A stretch of DNA of 64,000 nucleotides, from the NCBI RefSeq assembly GCF_000737325.1, contig NZ_CP011125.1:4278001-4342000 (forward strand), read 5' to 3'. This DNA comes from Sandaracinus amylolyticus. Its GTDB lineage: Bacteria; Myxococcota_A; Polyangia; Polyangiales; Sandaracinaceae. Positions 16,903 through 25,349 of the stretch are shown in pieces (position 1 is the stretch's first letter; each line of letters begins with the position of its first letter). The notes under the pieces are model-generated. The model was given only the letters and a program-made list of their open reading frames with translations. It had not been told where the DNA came from and ran no database searches. The translations under genes were made by a program, and so were the position numbers.

Positions 16903-18261
16903 TCAGCGGATGTCGATCCAGCCGCCGGGCACGTAGATGCGCACGCCGCTGCGCTCGCGGACGGTCGGTGCGATGGGACGCGCGCCCGCGCTCGGCGGGA
17001 GCTGCCACGCACCGGGCACCCAGACCCACGCGCGACCTTCGAGGCGCCACGCGCCCGCGACCCACACCACGCCGGGCACACGCGGCGGCACGGGGATGAC
17101 CTCGGCGCGCGGCGGAGGAGGCGGCGGGATCGCGACGTCGATCTCGCGCGTCGCGGTCGGCTCCGGCGGCGGAGGCGGCGGCATCGGAGGCGGCGGCGGC
17201 TCGGGCGCGCGCACCACCACCTCGGGCGCGGGCTGCGGCGGCGCGGGGCGCAACACGAACGTGCCGGGCACCCAGACGTAGTCGAGCAGCGTCTGATCGA
17301 AGCGCCAGAACCCGGGCACCCAGTCGACGTCCGCCGACGGCGTGGGCGGCTGCAGCTCGACGAGCGGCGGCGGGGGCGGCTGGCCGGGGTGCTGGACGCG
17401 CCGCGCGACGCAGCGCGCTTCCTCGGGCTCGCGCTGGCAGCGCGCGACCTCGCGCTCTTCTTCGGCGCGCACGGTCGCGTGGTGCTCCGCGACCCGCACG
17501 CGCTCGCTCTCGACGCGCGCCGCGAAGCGCGCGGCGTACTCCTCGGGCGAGCCGTCGGGCACGAGATCCTGATCGCGGAACCGGAAGACGATGCCGTCGA
17601 GATCGCCCGGCGCTGAGAGCCAGATGCGCACCACGATCTCGGCGGCCGCGTCGCGCGGCGTGTCGTCGTACTGGTACGTGTGGATCCCGTCGGCGTAGCG
17701 CGTCGGGACGCCGCGCGTGAAGTACGCGTATCCCTGGCTCAGCGCGACCACGTACCCGTCGGGCTCGCCGGCGTGAGGGACGAGCTCGGGCATCGCGGAG
17801 AGCGCGAGCTCGGGCGCCGCGGGATCGCCGGGCCGCGTGACCGCGTCGGACGCGCGGAGGATCTCGCCGCCCGATGCGCTCGACGCGCTCGGCGCCGCGA
17901 TGGTCGTGGTCACGTCACCGCGGCACCTCGCGTGCGCCTCGGGGCCGACGTCGTCCCACGAGCCGCTGAGCTCGCTGCGGATCGAGTCGCCGTCGCGACG
18001 CACGATCGAGTAGTGCAGCGGGATTCGCCGCGGGCCGTACGCCTCGATCGTCAGCCGCCGCGCCCACGTGATCTCGCGCGCGGGGAAGCGCACCTCGAAG
18101 GGTCCGGTCGCGCAGCGCGCAGGCGCGACGAAGCGGAGGTCCTGCACCGACTCCCAGTGATCGCCGTCCGGTGTGGCGGCCGTCGGTCGCACGCTCTCGC
18201 CACCGCCGCCGCACGCGGTGGTGACGATCGCGAGCGCCAGGACGAGCAGTCGCTCTCGCAT
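16903..18261 (-). CDS. Lipoprotein with Pro-rich linker and WVPGxW repeats
   Basis: 452 aa. The signal MRERLLVLALAIVTTAC gives a lipobox T-T-A-C (C17). Residues about 30-240 form an unrecognised beta-rich domain. After a charged helix with VARCQREPEEARC, the C-terminal third alternates Pro-rich runs with aromatic repeats VDWVPGFWRF, YVWVPGTFVL, VVWVAGAWRL, VWVPGAWQLP and YVPGGWID. This is the YXWVPGxW-type repeat seen in exported proteins. It is probably an outer-membrane or periplasmic structural lipoprotein. It converges on the hydroxylase gene with a gap of about 20 bp and is upstream of, and in the same direction as, no obvious partner. Confidence 0.8.
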   Translation of the reverse strand: MRERLLVLALAIVTTACGGGGESVRPTAATPDGDHWESVQDLRFVAPARCATGPFEVRFPAREITWARRLTIEAYGPRRIPLHYSIVRRDGDSIRSELSGSWDDVGPEAHARCRGDVTTTIAAPSASSASGGEILRASDAVTRPGDPAAPELALSAMPELVPHAGEPDGYVVALSQGYAYFTRGVPTRYADGIHTYQYDDTPRDAAAEIVVRIWLSAPGDLDGIVFRFRDQDLVPDGSPEEYAARFAARVESERVRVAEHHATVRAEEEREVARCQREPEEARCVARRVQHPGQPPPPPLVELQPPTPSADVDWVPGFWRFDQTLLDYVWVPGTFVLRPAPPQPAPEVVVRAPEPPPPPMPPPPPPEPTATREIDVAIPPPPPPRAEVIPVPPRVPGVVWVAGAWRLEGRAWVWVPGAWQLPPSAGARPIAPTVRERSGVRIYVPGGWIDIR

Positions 18262-18350
18262 GGGACCTCGACGGCGCGCGCTCGCGCGCGATTCAGCGAT
18301 CAGAGGTGACCAGGAGCCGTCGTGCAGGGCGAGGCGTCTCCCGGGGACGC

Positions 18351-19274
18351 TCAGAGCAGCTTCGCGAGCAACCGATCGAGCTCGTCGTAGCTCGAGTAGT
18401 TGATCTCGATGTGCCCCTTGCCCTTGCGGTCGGAGAGCGTGACGCGCGCGCCGAGGCTCTTGCTCAGGCGGTTCTCGAGGTCGCGCACGTTCGCGCTGCT
18501 CGTCTTGGCCGTCTCTTCGCCTTCCTTCGCGGGCTCGCTCGCGCGCGCGGCCGCGCGCACCTGACGCTCGGTCTCGCGGACGCTCCAGCCCTTCTCGACG
18601 GCGAGCTTCGCGAGCTTCGACATCTGCGCCGCGCTCGGCGCGCCGAGCAGCGCGCGCCCGTGGCCTTCACTGAGCTCGCCGTTCTCGAGCCGCTCGAGCA
18701 CGTTCTGCGGGAGCTTCAGGAGGCGCAGCGAGTTCGCGATCGTCGTGCGGTCCTTGCCGACCTTCTGGGCGATCGTCTCCTGCGTGTGCCCGTGCTCGTC
18801 GATCAGGCGCTGCAGCGCGCGCGCGGTCTCGACCGCGTTGAGATCCTCGCGCTGCAGGTTCTCGACGATCGCCGCCTCGAACGCGGTCTGCGTCGAGAGC
18901 TCGCGCACGACGATCGGCACCTCGCGCAGCCCCGCGCGCTGCGCCGCGCGCCAGCGACGCTCGCCCGCGATGATCTCGAACCCGCCCGCGGGCTCGCCCG
19001 CGACCTGCGGCCGCTTGCGCACGAGGATCGGCTCGAGCACGCCGAGCTCGCGGATCGACTGCGCGAGCTCGTCGAGCTTCGCCTCGTCGAAGCGCGTGCG
19101 CGGCTGCGCGCGGTTCGGGTGTACGTCCTCGATCGCCGCGCTCACCGGGTCACGCGGCGCGGGCGGCGCGGCCTTGGTGGTGCCGGGCGACGACGACGTC
19201 GCGGTCGCAGGGCCGAGCAGGCCGTCGAGACCGCGGCCGAGCCGCTTGCCCTGCTTCGGATCCGCCGGGCTCAT
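18351..19274 (-). CDS. parB: Chromosome partitioning protein ParB
   Basis: 307 aa. This CTP-dependent DNA clamp loads at parS and spreads. Conserved features are the N-terminal arginine box region with IIAGERRWRAAQRAG, the helix-turn-helix ETIAQKVGKDRTTIANSLRLL split around residue 180, SEGHGRALL, and a C-terminal dimerisation segment ending in a Leu-rich helix. The N-terminal 45 residues are a disordered linker starting KRLGRGLDGLLG, the ParA-contact motif. ATG 19274 overlaps the parA stop by 4 nt. No consensus parS palindrome was seen in the flanking DNA. Confidence 0.95.
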   Translation of the reverse strand: MSPADPKQGKRLGRGLDGLLGPATATSSSPGTTKAAPPAPRDPVSAAIEDVHPNRAQPRTRFDEAKLDELAQSIRELGVLEPILVRKRPQVAGEPAGGFEIIAGERRWRAAQRAGLREVPIVVRELSTQTAFEAAIVENLQREDLNAVETARALQRLIDEHGHTQETIAQKVGKDRTTIANSLRLLKLPQNVLERLENGELSEGHGRALLGAPSAAQMSKLAKLAVEKGWSVRETERQVRAAARASEPAKEGEETAKTSSANVRDLENRLSKSLGARVTLSDRKGKGHIEINYSSYDELDRLLAKLL

Positions 19275-20041
19275 GCCGCCTCGGACGATGCGCCGAGCAG
19301 CTCGCGCGCGAGGCTCAGATAGCCGTGCGAGCCGCGCGATCCGGCGTCGTAGAGGATGACGGGCTTGCCGTGCGACGGCGCCTCCGCGAGCCGCACGTTG
19401 CGCGGGATCACCGTCTCGAACACGCGGAAGTGCTTGCGCACCTCGTCGGCGACCTCGCGCGCGAGGTTCGAGCGCGGGTCGTACATCGTGAGGAGCACGC
19501 CGTTCACGTGGAGGCGCTCGTTGAGCACGCTCTTCACGCGCTCGATCGTGCCGCTCAGGCGCGAGAGCCCTTCGAGCGCGTAGTACTCGCACTGCATCGG
19601 CACGAGCACCGCGTCCGCCGCGACGAGCGCGTTGAGCGTGAGCAGGCCGAGCGAAGGCGGGCAGTCGACGAGGATGAAGTCGAAGTCGTCGCGCACCGTC
19701 GCGAGCGCCTCGCGAAGGCGCGTCACGCGATCCTCGACATCGGCGAGCTCGGTCTCGATCGCAGCGAGATCCGGCGTGGTCGGCGCGACCTTGAGCGTCG
19801 GGAGCTCGGCGGTCTCGAGCAGCACGTCGCGCAGCGCGGCCTCGCCGATCAGCACCTCGTACGTGCCGCGCTCGATCGACGACGGCGCGTGACCGAGGCC
19901 GCTCGTCGCGTTGGCCTGCGCGTCCATGTCGACGAGCAGCACGCGCTGCTCGGCGACGGCGAGGCTCGCGGCGAGGTTGACGGCGGTGGTCGTCTTACCG
20001 ACGCCGCCTTTCTGGTTCGCGATCGCGAGCACCTCGGCCAT
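19271..20041 (-). CDS. parA: Chromosome partitioning ATPase ParA (Soj)
   Basis: 256 aa from ATG 20041. The deviant Walker A motif QKGGVGKTT (residues 10-18) at the very N-terminus, DMDAQ, and DFILVDCPPSLG mark a small ParA/Soj-type ATPase without an N-terminal DNA-binding domain, as expected for a chromosomal system. It pairs with ParB to move origins. A longer frame to 20137 would add a basic N-terminus but would override a good promoter. ATG 20041 also puts the Walker motif at its standard position. Confidence 0.95.
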   Translation of the reverse strand: MAEVLAIANQKGGVGKTTTAVNLAASLAVAEQRVLLVDMDAQANATSGLGHAPSSIERGTYEVLIGEAALRDVLLETAELPTLKVAPTTPDLAAIETELADVEDRVTRLREALATVRDDFDFILVDCPPSLGLLTLNALVAADAVLVPMQCEYYALEGLSRLSGTIERVKSVLNERLHVNGVLLTMYDPRSNLAREVADEVRKHFRVFETVIPRNVRLAEAPSHGKPVILYDAGSRGSHGYLSLARELLGASSEAA

Positions 20042-20051
20042 AGGGGCGACC

Positions 20052-20080
20052 GGTTTATCAGGGCGTGAGATCCGCTTCAA
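20052..20080 (-). promoter_or_regulatory. Promoter of parAB
   Basis: On the minus strand TTGAAG (20080-20075), a 17-bp spacer and TAAACC (20057-20052) form a good sigma70-like promoter ending 10 nt before ATG 20041, giving a very short leader. Confidence 0.55.
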
Positions 20081-20102
20081 CCGCTTCGCGTTGCACCTTT
20101 TT

Positions 20103-20130
20103 TTGTCCTCGCGATCGTCAGTGGTAGACA
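20103..20130 (+). promoter_or_regulatory. Possible promoter of the 54-aa gene
   Basis: TTGTCC, a 16-bp spacer and TAGACA face the small gene at 20221, predicting a leader of about 85 nt. It is divergent from the parAB promoter. Confidence 0.35.
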
Positions 20131-20220
20131 AGCGCACATGTAGGACAACGTGGTCGCGCAGCGCAGATGACAGCGCTGGAGTCGCGACCGCTGCGCCGCC
20201 GAGCAGGGGAGTCGATCACG

Positions 20221-20385
20221 ATGCGTGGACCGAAGCGTTACCACTCGATCGAGGAGTTCGAGCGCGAAGAGATCCGGACCGACATCAAGCTCGGCTGGTC
20301 GCTCGACGATCTCTACGCCGACGCGAACCTCGAGCGCCGCGTCGAAGAAGCCGAGAAGGATCCAGCCGAGCTCGACTTCGACTGA
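20221..20385 (+). CDS. Small acidic hypothetical protein (54 aa)
   Basis: 54 aa starting MRGPKRYHSIEEFEREEIR, rich in Glu, Asp, Arg and Leu, with no Cys and no hydrophobic segment. A plausible Shine-Dalgarno (AGGGGAG) lies about 11 nt before ATG 20221. An in-frame ATG at 20167 is less likely because it lacks a ribosome site. Codon use matches neighbouring genes. The product is probably a short helical protein that binds a partner. Its position divergent from parAB is the only contextual clue. Confidence 0.6.
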   Translation: MRGPKRYHSIEEFEREEIRTDIKLGWSLDDLYADANLERRVEEAEKDPAELDFD

Positions 20386-20394
20386 GCATCGATC

Positions 20395-20608
20395 GCGAGC
20401 GCGTCCCATCTGCCTCCGGGACGTGCTCGCTCCGCTCGGTACGCGTCGCCCCGCGCGCCGAGCCGGGCCTCGGAGGTCGCCCCCTCCGAGGCCCACCGTT
20501 CTCATGCGCGAGCGCGTCCCATCTGCCTCCGGGACACGCTCGTACCGCTCGATGCGCGTTCGCCCCGCGTGTCGAGCCGGGCCTCGAAGGTCGCCCCCTT
20601 CGAGGCCC
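20395..20608. repeat. 113-bp direct repeat, two copies, each ending in a strong hairpin
   Basis: Unit A starts at 20395 and unit B at 20508, both beginning GCGAGCGCGTCCCATCTGCC. They are about 85 percent identical by eye. Each ends in a 12-bp stem-loop with the same TCGCCC loop. Compensatory changes keep the stem intact in both (CGGAGG/CCTCCG versus CGAAGG/CCTTCG), so the secondary structure is being conserved. Confidence 0.7.
20465..20494. terminator. Hairpin of repeat unit A
   Basis: GGGCCTCGGAGG (20465-20476), loop TCGCCC, then CCTCCGAGGCCC (20483-20494): a 12-bp perfect stem without a T-run, downstream of the 54-aa gene. Confidence 0.5.
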
Positions 20609-20614
20609 ATTTTC
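20579..20614 (+). terminator. Intrinsic terminator in repeat unit B
   Basis: GGGCCTCGAAGG (20579-20590), loop TCGCCC, CCTTCGAGGCCC (20597-20608), followed by ATTTTCTTTT. It sits between the convergent 54-aa gene and the kinase gene. Confidence 0.65.
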
Positions 20615-20622
20615 TTTTCCGT

Positions 20623-22212
20623 CTACTGATATGCCATCGCGCTGAGGAGGCCCTGACAGCCGCGCGCTTGCGGCGATCCCGCGAAGCGCTGATCGAGCGC
20701 GGCGCATGCGCGCTCGAGCTCCGCGCGATCGCGCGCTTGGAACGAGCAGCTCGCGCGATCCCAGAGCACCTCGCGCGTCGGCGGTGCGCCGCGCAGCGCG
20801 CGCACGCAGCCCGCCCAGTCGCCGCTCGAGATGAACGGGCGCGCGGCGACGCGCTCTGCCGCGCCCGGCGCGCTCGTGTCGAGCCCGGGCGGAACGGGGT
20901 TGCCGCTCGATGCAGGCTCGTCGTGGGTGGGCTCGGGCGCTGCGCGGCGCGTGCTGCGAGCGCGGGTGCGGGTCGTCGTCGCGACCTCGATCGGCGCGCC
21001 GGCATCGGGCTCGTCGGCGGTCGCGATCACGCCCGCGTCGTGGTCTGCGATCGTGCCGGCATCGATCACCGGGGCCGGAGCGGGCGCGCTCGCGAGCGGC
21101 TCGCTCGCCCGTGTCTCGCTCGCGCGCATCGACGTCGCGATCAGGGCGACCGCGATCGTCGCTCCCGTGCCGATCACGCCGAGGGTCACGAGCGCAGCGA
21201 GCGCGACCCACCACGCGCGCGAGGTCGGCGCACTGCTCGGCTCGCGCCCGGTGCCCGTCGTCGCGAACGCGTTGCCCATCGGCGTGATGCCCTGGGGCGT
21301 CGCGCGCGTGGCAGGCGTCGCGGCGAGAGTCGGCGGCACCAGCACGTGCGCGCCGCTGCCGACCGCGTGGAGCGCGCGGCGGAAGCTCGTCGCATCGGGG
21401 AAGCGCTCGCTCGGGCTCTTCGCGAGCGCTCGCTGGAGCAGCGACTCGAGCGCGTCGCCCACGACGACGCCACGCGCGCGCAGCGAGGGCGTGGGGTGCG
21501 TGAGGATCTGCACGAACAGCGACGCCATCGTCGCGCCCTCGAAAGGCGGGCGACCGCTCAGCATCTCGTGGAGGATGACGCCGAGCGACCAGAGATCGGT
21601 GCGGGCGTCGAGCGCGGCGCCCTGCGCCTGCTCGGGCGACATGTAGTGGGGCGTTCCCATCACGACGCCGGTCGACGTGATGGCGCCCACGGGATCCTCG
21701 GCGAGGCTCTTCGCGAGCCCGAAATCGAGCAGCACCGCGCGCTCGCCCACGCCGGCAACGCGCGCGAGGAACACGTTCGCGGGCTTCAGATCGCGATGGA
21801 CGAGCCCGATCCCGTGCGCGGCCTCGAGCCCCGACGCGATCTGATCCGCGATCGAGAGCGCGACGTCGTGCGCCAGCGGACCGCGCCGCAGGCGCGCCGC
21901 GAGATCCTCGCCCTCGAGCCGATCCATCACGAGGAACGCGATGCCCTCGGGCGTCTGATCGAAGTCGTGGATCGCGACGATGTGCGCGTGTCCGAGCGCG
22001 GCGAGCGCGTGCGCCTCGCGACGGAAGCGATCGAGCGCGCTGGTGCGCGCCGCGAGCTCCGGGAGCAAGACCTTGACCGCGTAGGCCTTGCCGGTGCGGA
22101 CGTGACGCGCGGCGTACACCGCGCCCATCCCGCCCGCACCGAGGCGCGCCTCGACGCGGTACGTCCCCGAGAGCACGCGCCCCACGATCGGATCGCCGGC
22201 GCCCACGCTCAC
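20623..22212 (-). CDS. Hanks-type Ser/Thr protein kinase, single-pass membrane receptor
   Basis: 529 aa from GTG 22212. The kinase domain (about residues 10-280) has the Gly-rich loop LGAGGMGAVY (24-33), catalytic Lys in YAVKVLL (K47), HRDLKPANV (D141), DFGLAK (163-168) and GTPHYMSPEQ, so it should be active. A juxtamembrane linker leads to one transmembrane helix around WWVALAALVTLGVIGTG. An exported Thr/Ala-rich stalk and a C-terminal Cys-containing domain follow (CVRALRG, ASCSFQARD, ACAALD, ARGCQGLL) that may sense ligands. The upstream in-frame ATG at 22272 would add a Cys-containing leader and is less likely. It is divergent from map. Confidence 0.92.
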   Translation of the reverse strand: MSVGAGDPIVGRVLSGTYRVEARLGAGGMGAVYAARHVRTGKAYAVKVLLPELAARTSALDRFRREAHALAALGHAHIVAIHDFDQTPEGIAFLVMDRLEGEDLAARLRRGPLAHDVALSIADQIASGLEAAHGIGLVHRDLKPANVFLARVAGVGERAVLLDFGLAKSLAEDPVGAITSTGVVMGTPHYMSPEQAQGAALDARTDLWSLGVILHEMLSGRPPFEGATMASLFVQILTHPTPSLRARGVVVGDALESLLQRALAKSPSERFPDATSFRRALHAVGSGAHVLVPPTLAATPATRATPQGITPMGNAFATTGTGREPSSAPTSRAWWVALAALVTLGVIGTGATIAVALIATSMRASETRASEPLASAPAPAPVIDAGTIADHDAGVIATADEPDAGAPIEVATTTRTRARSTRRAAPEPTHDEPASSGNPVPPGLDTSAPGAAERVAARPFISSGDWAGCVRALRGAPPTREVLWDRASCSFQARDRAELERACAALDQRFAGSPQARGCQGLLSAMAYQ

Positions 22213-22327
22213 GGGACGAGCCTTCCACGAGCGCGCGTGCGTGCACAAGCACGAGAGAAGCGCGCGCCCCACTGGTCACGCGAGAACCGTTGCGCTAGAT
22301 GCAATCGCTGCGGAGGCAGAAGAAGAC

Positions 22328-23200
22328 GTGGGATCGGTCGAGCTGATGACGCCCTCGATGCTGGAGCGGATGCGCGCGTCGTGTCAGCTCGCGTCGGACT
22401 GTCTGTTGATGGTCGGCGAGAAGCTGCGCGCGGGCATGACGACCGACGAGGTCAACACGCTCGTGCACGAGTTCATCGTCTCGCACGACGCCATCCCGTC
22501 GCCGCTCAACTACAAGCCCGGGGGCGCGCCGCGTCCGTTCCCGAAGAGCGTGTGCACGAGCGTCAACGAGGTCGTCTGCCACGGCATCCCGGGCAAGCGT
22601 CGCCTCGAGAACGGCGACATCGTGAACGTCGACGTCACGACGTACTTCCGCGGGTTCCACGGCGACACCAGCGCGACCTTCTACATCGGCGAGCCGAGCG
22701 CGGAAGCGAAGCTCGTGACGGAGACCGCGCGCCACTGCCTCGAGCTCGGCATCGCGCAGGTGAAGGACGGCGCGCGCATCGGCGACATCGGCGCGGCGAT
22801 CCAGGAGTACGCGGAGGGCCGCGGCTGCTCGGTGGTGCGCGAGTACGTCGGGCACGGCGTCGGCCGCGAGTTCCACATGCCGCCGCAGGTGCCGCACTAC
22901 GGAAAGCGCGGCGCGGGGCAGCGGATTCGCGCGGGGATGGTCTTCACCATCGAGCCGATGATCAACGTCGGGCACTTCGAGACCGAGATGCTCGACGACC
23001 AGTGGACGGTCGTGACGCGCGATCGCTCGCTGTCCGCGCAGTTCGAGCACACGGTGCTGGTCACGCGCACCGGCTGCGAGGTCCTCACGCATCGGCGCGG
23101 CGTGCTGCGCTCGAGCGAGGACAAGCCGTGGACATCGGTGGGCCCGCTCTCGACGCGCGCTGCGTTCGAGGCGCGCCATCCGTCGCCCGCGGGCACCTGA
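22328..23200 (+). CDS. map: Methionine aminopeptidase, type I
   Basis: 290 aa from GTG 22328, preceded by GGAGG at 11-nt spacing; ATG 22346 is an alternative. It removes the initiator Met from new proteins using two metal ions. Metal-ligand motifs are visible: VDVTTYFRGFHGDTSAT (two Asp), GHGVGREFH (His), FTIEPM (Glu) and the final Glu in SAQFEHTVLVT. An extension of about 40 residues follows the catalytic core at the C-terminus (PWTSVGPLSTRAAF), beyond the usual 250-265 aa. A CTAGAT hexamer about 28 nt upstream may be the -10. Confidence 0.93.
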   Translation: MGSVELMTPSMLERMRASCQLASDCLLMVGEKLRAGMTTDEVNTLVHEFIVSHDAIPSPLNYKPGGAPRPFPKSVCTSVNEVVCHGIPGKRRLENGDIVNVDVTTYFRGFHGDTSATFYIGEPSAEAKLVTETARHCLELGIAQVKDGARIGDIGAAIQEYAEGRGCSVVREYVGHGVGREFHMPPQVPHYGKRGAGQRIRAGMVFTIEPMINVGHFETEMLDDQWTVVTRDRSLSAQFEHTVLVTRTGCEVLTHRRGVLRSSEDKPWTSVGPLSTRAAFEARHPSPAGT

Positions 23201-23206
23201 AGCGCG

Positions 23207-24121
23207 TCAGCGGCTGACGCGGTTCTTCCCGGACTGCTTCGCGCGGTACATCGCCTCGTCGGCGTGCTGGAAGAGCCGCTGCGTGTCGGCTGCCTCGTCG
23301 GGGAACACGGCGAGCCCGATGCTGACGCCGACGCGCAGCTCGACGTCGTCCTTCGGATAGGCCTCGTCGGCGATCACGCTGCGCAGCTGCTCCGCGAGCG
23401 CGCGCGCGCCCTCGGTGTCGAGCCGGGGCGCCGCGACGAGGTACTCGTCGCCGCCGAACCGGCACGCGATCGCGCCGACCTGACCGGCGAGCGCGCGCGC
23501 GATCCGCCGTCCTGCTTCGCCGATCACGTGCGCCCCGAAGAGGTGCCCGTGGGTGTCGTTGATGCGCTTGATGCCGTCGAGATCCATCACGAGCAGCGCG
23601 ACGCGCTCGCTCGCCTGACGCCCCGCGGTGATCATCTGCGCGAGCTCGCGATCGAAGCGGCGCCGCACGAAGAGCCCCGAGAGATCGTCGATGCTGATCA
23701 GGCGCTGCAGCATCTCGTCGTAGGCCTGGTCGTCCTCGTCCTGCACCTCGAAGCGCAGCACCGTCGTCCCGACCTGGATCTTCGTCGCAGGACGCAGCAC
23801 CGCCTCGCGACAAGGCAGGTCGTCGACGCGCATTCCGTTCGTGCTGCCGAGGTCGACCACGGCCCACGCATCGCCGCGATCCTCGATGCGCGCGTGCATG
23901 TACGAGACGCTGGTGTCGGCGAGGGAGAGCCCCGCGTCGGGCGCGCGGCCGATCGTCAGCGTGCGATCGAGGCGGCGCGACGTGCCGAGGTCGGGCCCCG
24001 CGATGACGACGAGCACCGGCGCCAGTCGCGTCTTGATCGCGCGCGCGACCTCCGCGCGAAAATCGGTCGGATCTTCGAGACGAACGGTCCCGCCCGGGCC
24101 CGACGCGGCACGACTGCTCAT
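23207..24121 (-). CDS. FHA-GGDEF protein, putative diguanylate cyclase
   Basis: 304 aa. An N-terminal FHA domain (about residues 35-125; LTIGRAPDAGLSLAD, VSYMHARI, GSTNGMRVDD) is followed by a GGDEF domain with LLVMDLDGIKRINDTHGH and the active-site RFGGDEY (residues 223-227 GGDEY). It should make cyclic di-GMP in response to binding a phosphothreonine partner, linking Ser/Thr kinase signalling to a second messenger. The RxxD inhibitory site expected five residues before GGDEF is absent, so product feedback is unlikely. It follows the Rieske gene by 18 nt in the same operon and converges on map 6 nt away. Confidence 0.92.
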   Translation of the reverse strand: MSSRAASGPGGTVRLEDPTDFRAEVARAIKTRLAPVLVVIAGPDLGTSRRLDRTLTIGRAPDAGLSLADTSVSYMHARIEDRGDAWAVVDLGSTNGMRVDDLPCREAVLRPATKIQVGTTVLRFEVQDEDDQAYDEMLQRLISIDDLSGLFVRRRFDRELAQMITAGRQASERVALLVMDLDGIKRINDTHGHLFGAHVIGEAGRRIARALAGQVGAIACRFGGDEYLVAAPRLDTEGARALAEQLRSVIADEAYPKDDVELRVGVSIGLAVFPDEAADTQRLFQHADEAMYRAKQSGKNRVSR

Positions 24122-24139
24122 GCGGGGACGAATCGTAGC

Positions 24140-24502
24140 TCAACCGAGCGCCCAGATCGTCCCGCTCTCGTCGACCTCGATCTCCACGCGATCGAGCGAG
24201 CGCCCGCGGCACGGGCCCTCGATGCAGTAACCGTCCGCGCGTCGGAAGAGCGCGCCGTGCGTGCCGCACATCAGGTGTCGCCCCTCGTCGTCGAAGAACC
24301 GACGCGAGCCCCCGTCGATCGGGATGGGCAGGTGCTTGCAGCGGTTCACGTACGCGCGCAGCGCGCCGGAGTCGTCGAGCACCACGATCACCTCGCGCGG
24401 GGTGCCGTCGTGATCGTTCGAGATGCGCGCGGTGAGCGCGCGCTCGGGGGCCAGGCTCGATCGAGGTCCGACGCGGACGCGCAGAGGATCGCTCACGCTC
24501 AC
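24140..24502 (-). CDS. Rieske [2Fe-2S] domain protein
   Basis: 120 aa from GTG 24502, which overlaps the upstream phosphatase stop by 4 nt (GTGA). The cluster ligands are CxH at C55/H57 (RCKHLP) and CxxH at C79/H82 (MCGTHG), with an unusually acidic insert FFDDEGRH between them. It is a stand-alone ferredoxin-like Rieske protein, probably a cytoplasmic electron carrier or the small component of an oxygenase whose partner is not in the window. Two extra Cys (C93, C98) follow the second ligand pair. Confidence 0.9.
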   Translation of the reverse strand: MSVSDPLRVRVGPRSSLAPERALTARISNDHDGTPREVIVVLDDSGALRAYVNRCKHLPIPIDGGSRRFFDDEGRHLMCGTHGALFRRADGYCIEGPCRGRSLDRVEIEVDESGTIWALG

Positions 24503-25206
24503 TTCTTCTTGGGCTTCTGGCTCTCGCTCGCGTGGCGCGCCGCGATCGCCTTGCCCGGCTCCGCGTACACGCGCTTCGCCTTCACCGACACGAGCTCGCG
24601 CGCGGGCAGCACGCACGCGGTGAGACGACCGCCGTACACGCAGCCGGTGTCGAGGCCCGTCGCGAACGGATGCTGCTGCAGGCCCGTGACGGCGTCGTGT
24701 CCGAAGTACACGTGCGGCGGCCCGACCCAGAGCCGCGCCCACGGCGTGCCTTCCTCGAGTCGCTTGCTCGCGGTGCCGTCCTCGCGGATCGCGCGCATCG
24801 TGAGCATGTCCTCGGGCTTCTGCCGCGCGAGGGAGACGCCCGGGACGAGCCCGGCGTGCACCACCAGCGCGCGATGATCCGGCAGCGCGATGGTGTAGGG
24901 CAGGGCCTCGAGCCACGCCCAGTCCGCCTCGTCGAGCTTGCGCGCGGTCTTCTTCAGCGCGTCGTTCACGTCGGCGCTCGGGTCGCGCCGGAGGCGGAGC
25001 AGGCTCGCGTCGTGGTTGCCCAGCACCGACTGCGCGCCCACCTCGCGGAGAAGCCGCACCACGCCAAGGGACTCCGGTCCCTTCGCGACGAGGTCACCGA
25101 CCATCACCAGCCGATCGTCGCGCGTCAGGCCGAGCTGCGCGAGCAGTCGTTCGAGCTCGTCGAGGCAGCCGTGGACGTCGCCGACGATGACGGTGCGTGC
25201 GGACAT
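24499..25206 (-). CDS. Calcineurin-like phosphoesterase (ApaH/PrpE/PP1-like)
   Basis: 235 aa from ATG 25206. Metallophosphoesterase motifs are in order: VIVGDVHGCLDEL, VMVGDLVAKGPES, SVLGNHD, VVHAGLVPG and, near the C-terminus, GHDAVTGLQ. This is the layout of symmetric diadenosine-tetraphosphate hydrolases and of bacterial PP1-like Ser/Thr phosphatases. Which activity applies cannot be decided from the sequence. It is first in a three-gene operon with the Rieske and FHA-GGDEF genes. A protein phosphatase next to an FHA protein would make sense as a signalling pair (inference). Confidence 0.88.
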   Translation of the reverse strand: MSARTVIVGDVHGCLDELERLLAQLGLTRDDRLVMVGDLVAKGPESLGVVRLLREVGAQSVLGNHDASLLRLRRDPSADVNDALKKTARKLDEADWAWLEALPYTIALPDHRALVVHAGLVPGVSLARQKPEDMLTMRAIREDGTASKRLEEGTPWARLWVGPPHVYFGHDAVTGLQQHPFATGLDTGCVYGGRLTACVLPARELVSVKAKRVYAEPGKAIAARHASESQKPKKK

Positions 25207-25270
25207 CGATCGCCGCGAGCTTGGGCCCGCGCGCCGCAACTGCAAACCCGAAACGTGCTCCCGCGAGACG

Positions 25271-25306
25271 CGAAGAGGCGACGATCCGGAGATCGTCGCC
25301 TCTTCG
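25271..25306. terminator. 16-bp perfect stem-loop downstream of a lipoprotein gene
   Basis: CGAAGAGGCGACGATC (25271-25286), loop CGGA, GATCGTCGCCTCTTCG (25291-25306). It lies between the Cys-rich lipoprotein (ending 25350) and the phosphatase start, so it would terminate minus-strand transcription. There is no T-run. Confidence 0.55.
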
Positions 25307-25349
25307 TCTGCGATCGTTCTCTGCGATCGCGCCGACTATCGAGCGCGGC

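Noticed and set aside
20042-20220. parS site near parAB
   Set aside because: No TGTTTCACGTGAAACA-like palindrome is present here or in the parB flank.
22213-22272. Upstream ATG start for the receptor kinase
   Set aside because: It adds an unusual Cys-containing leader and approaches the divergent map promoter; GTG 22212 gives the standard short N-terminus before the Gly-rich loop.
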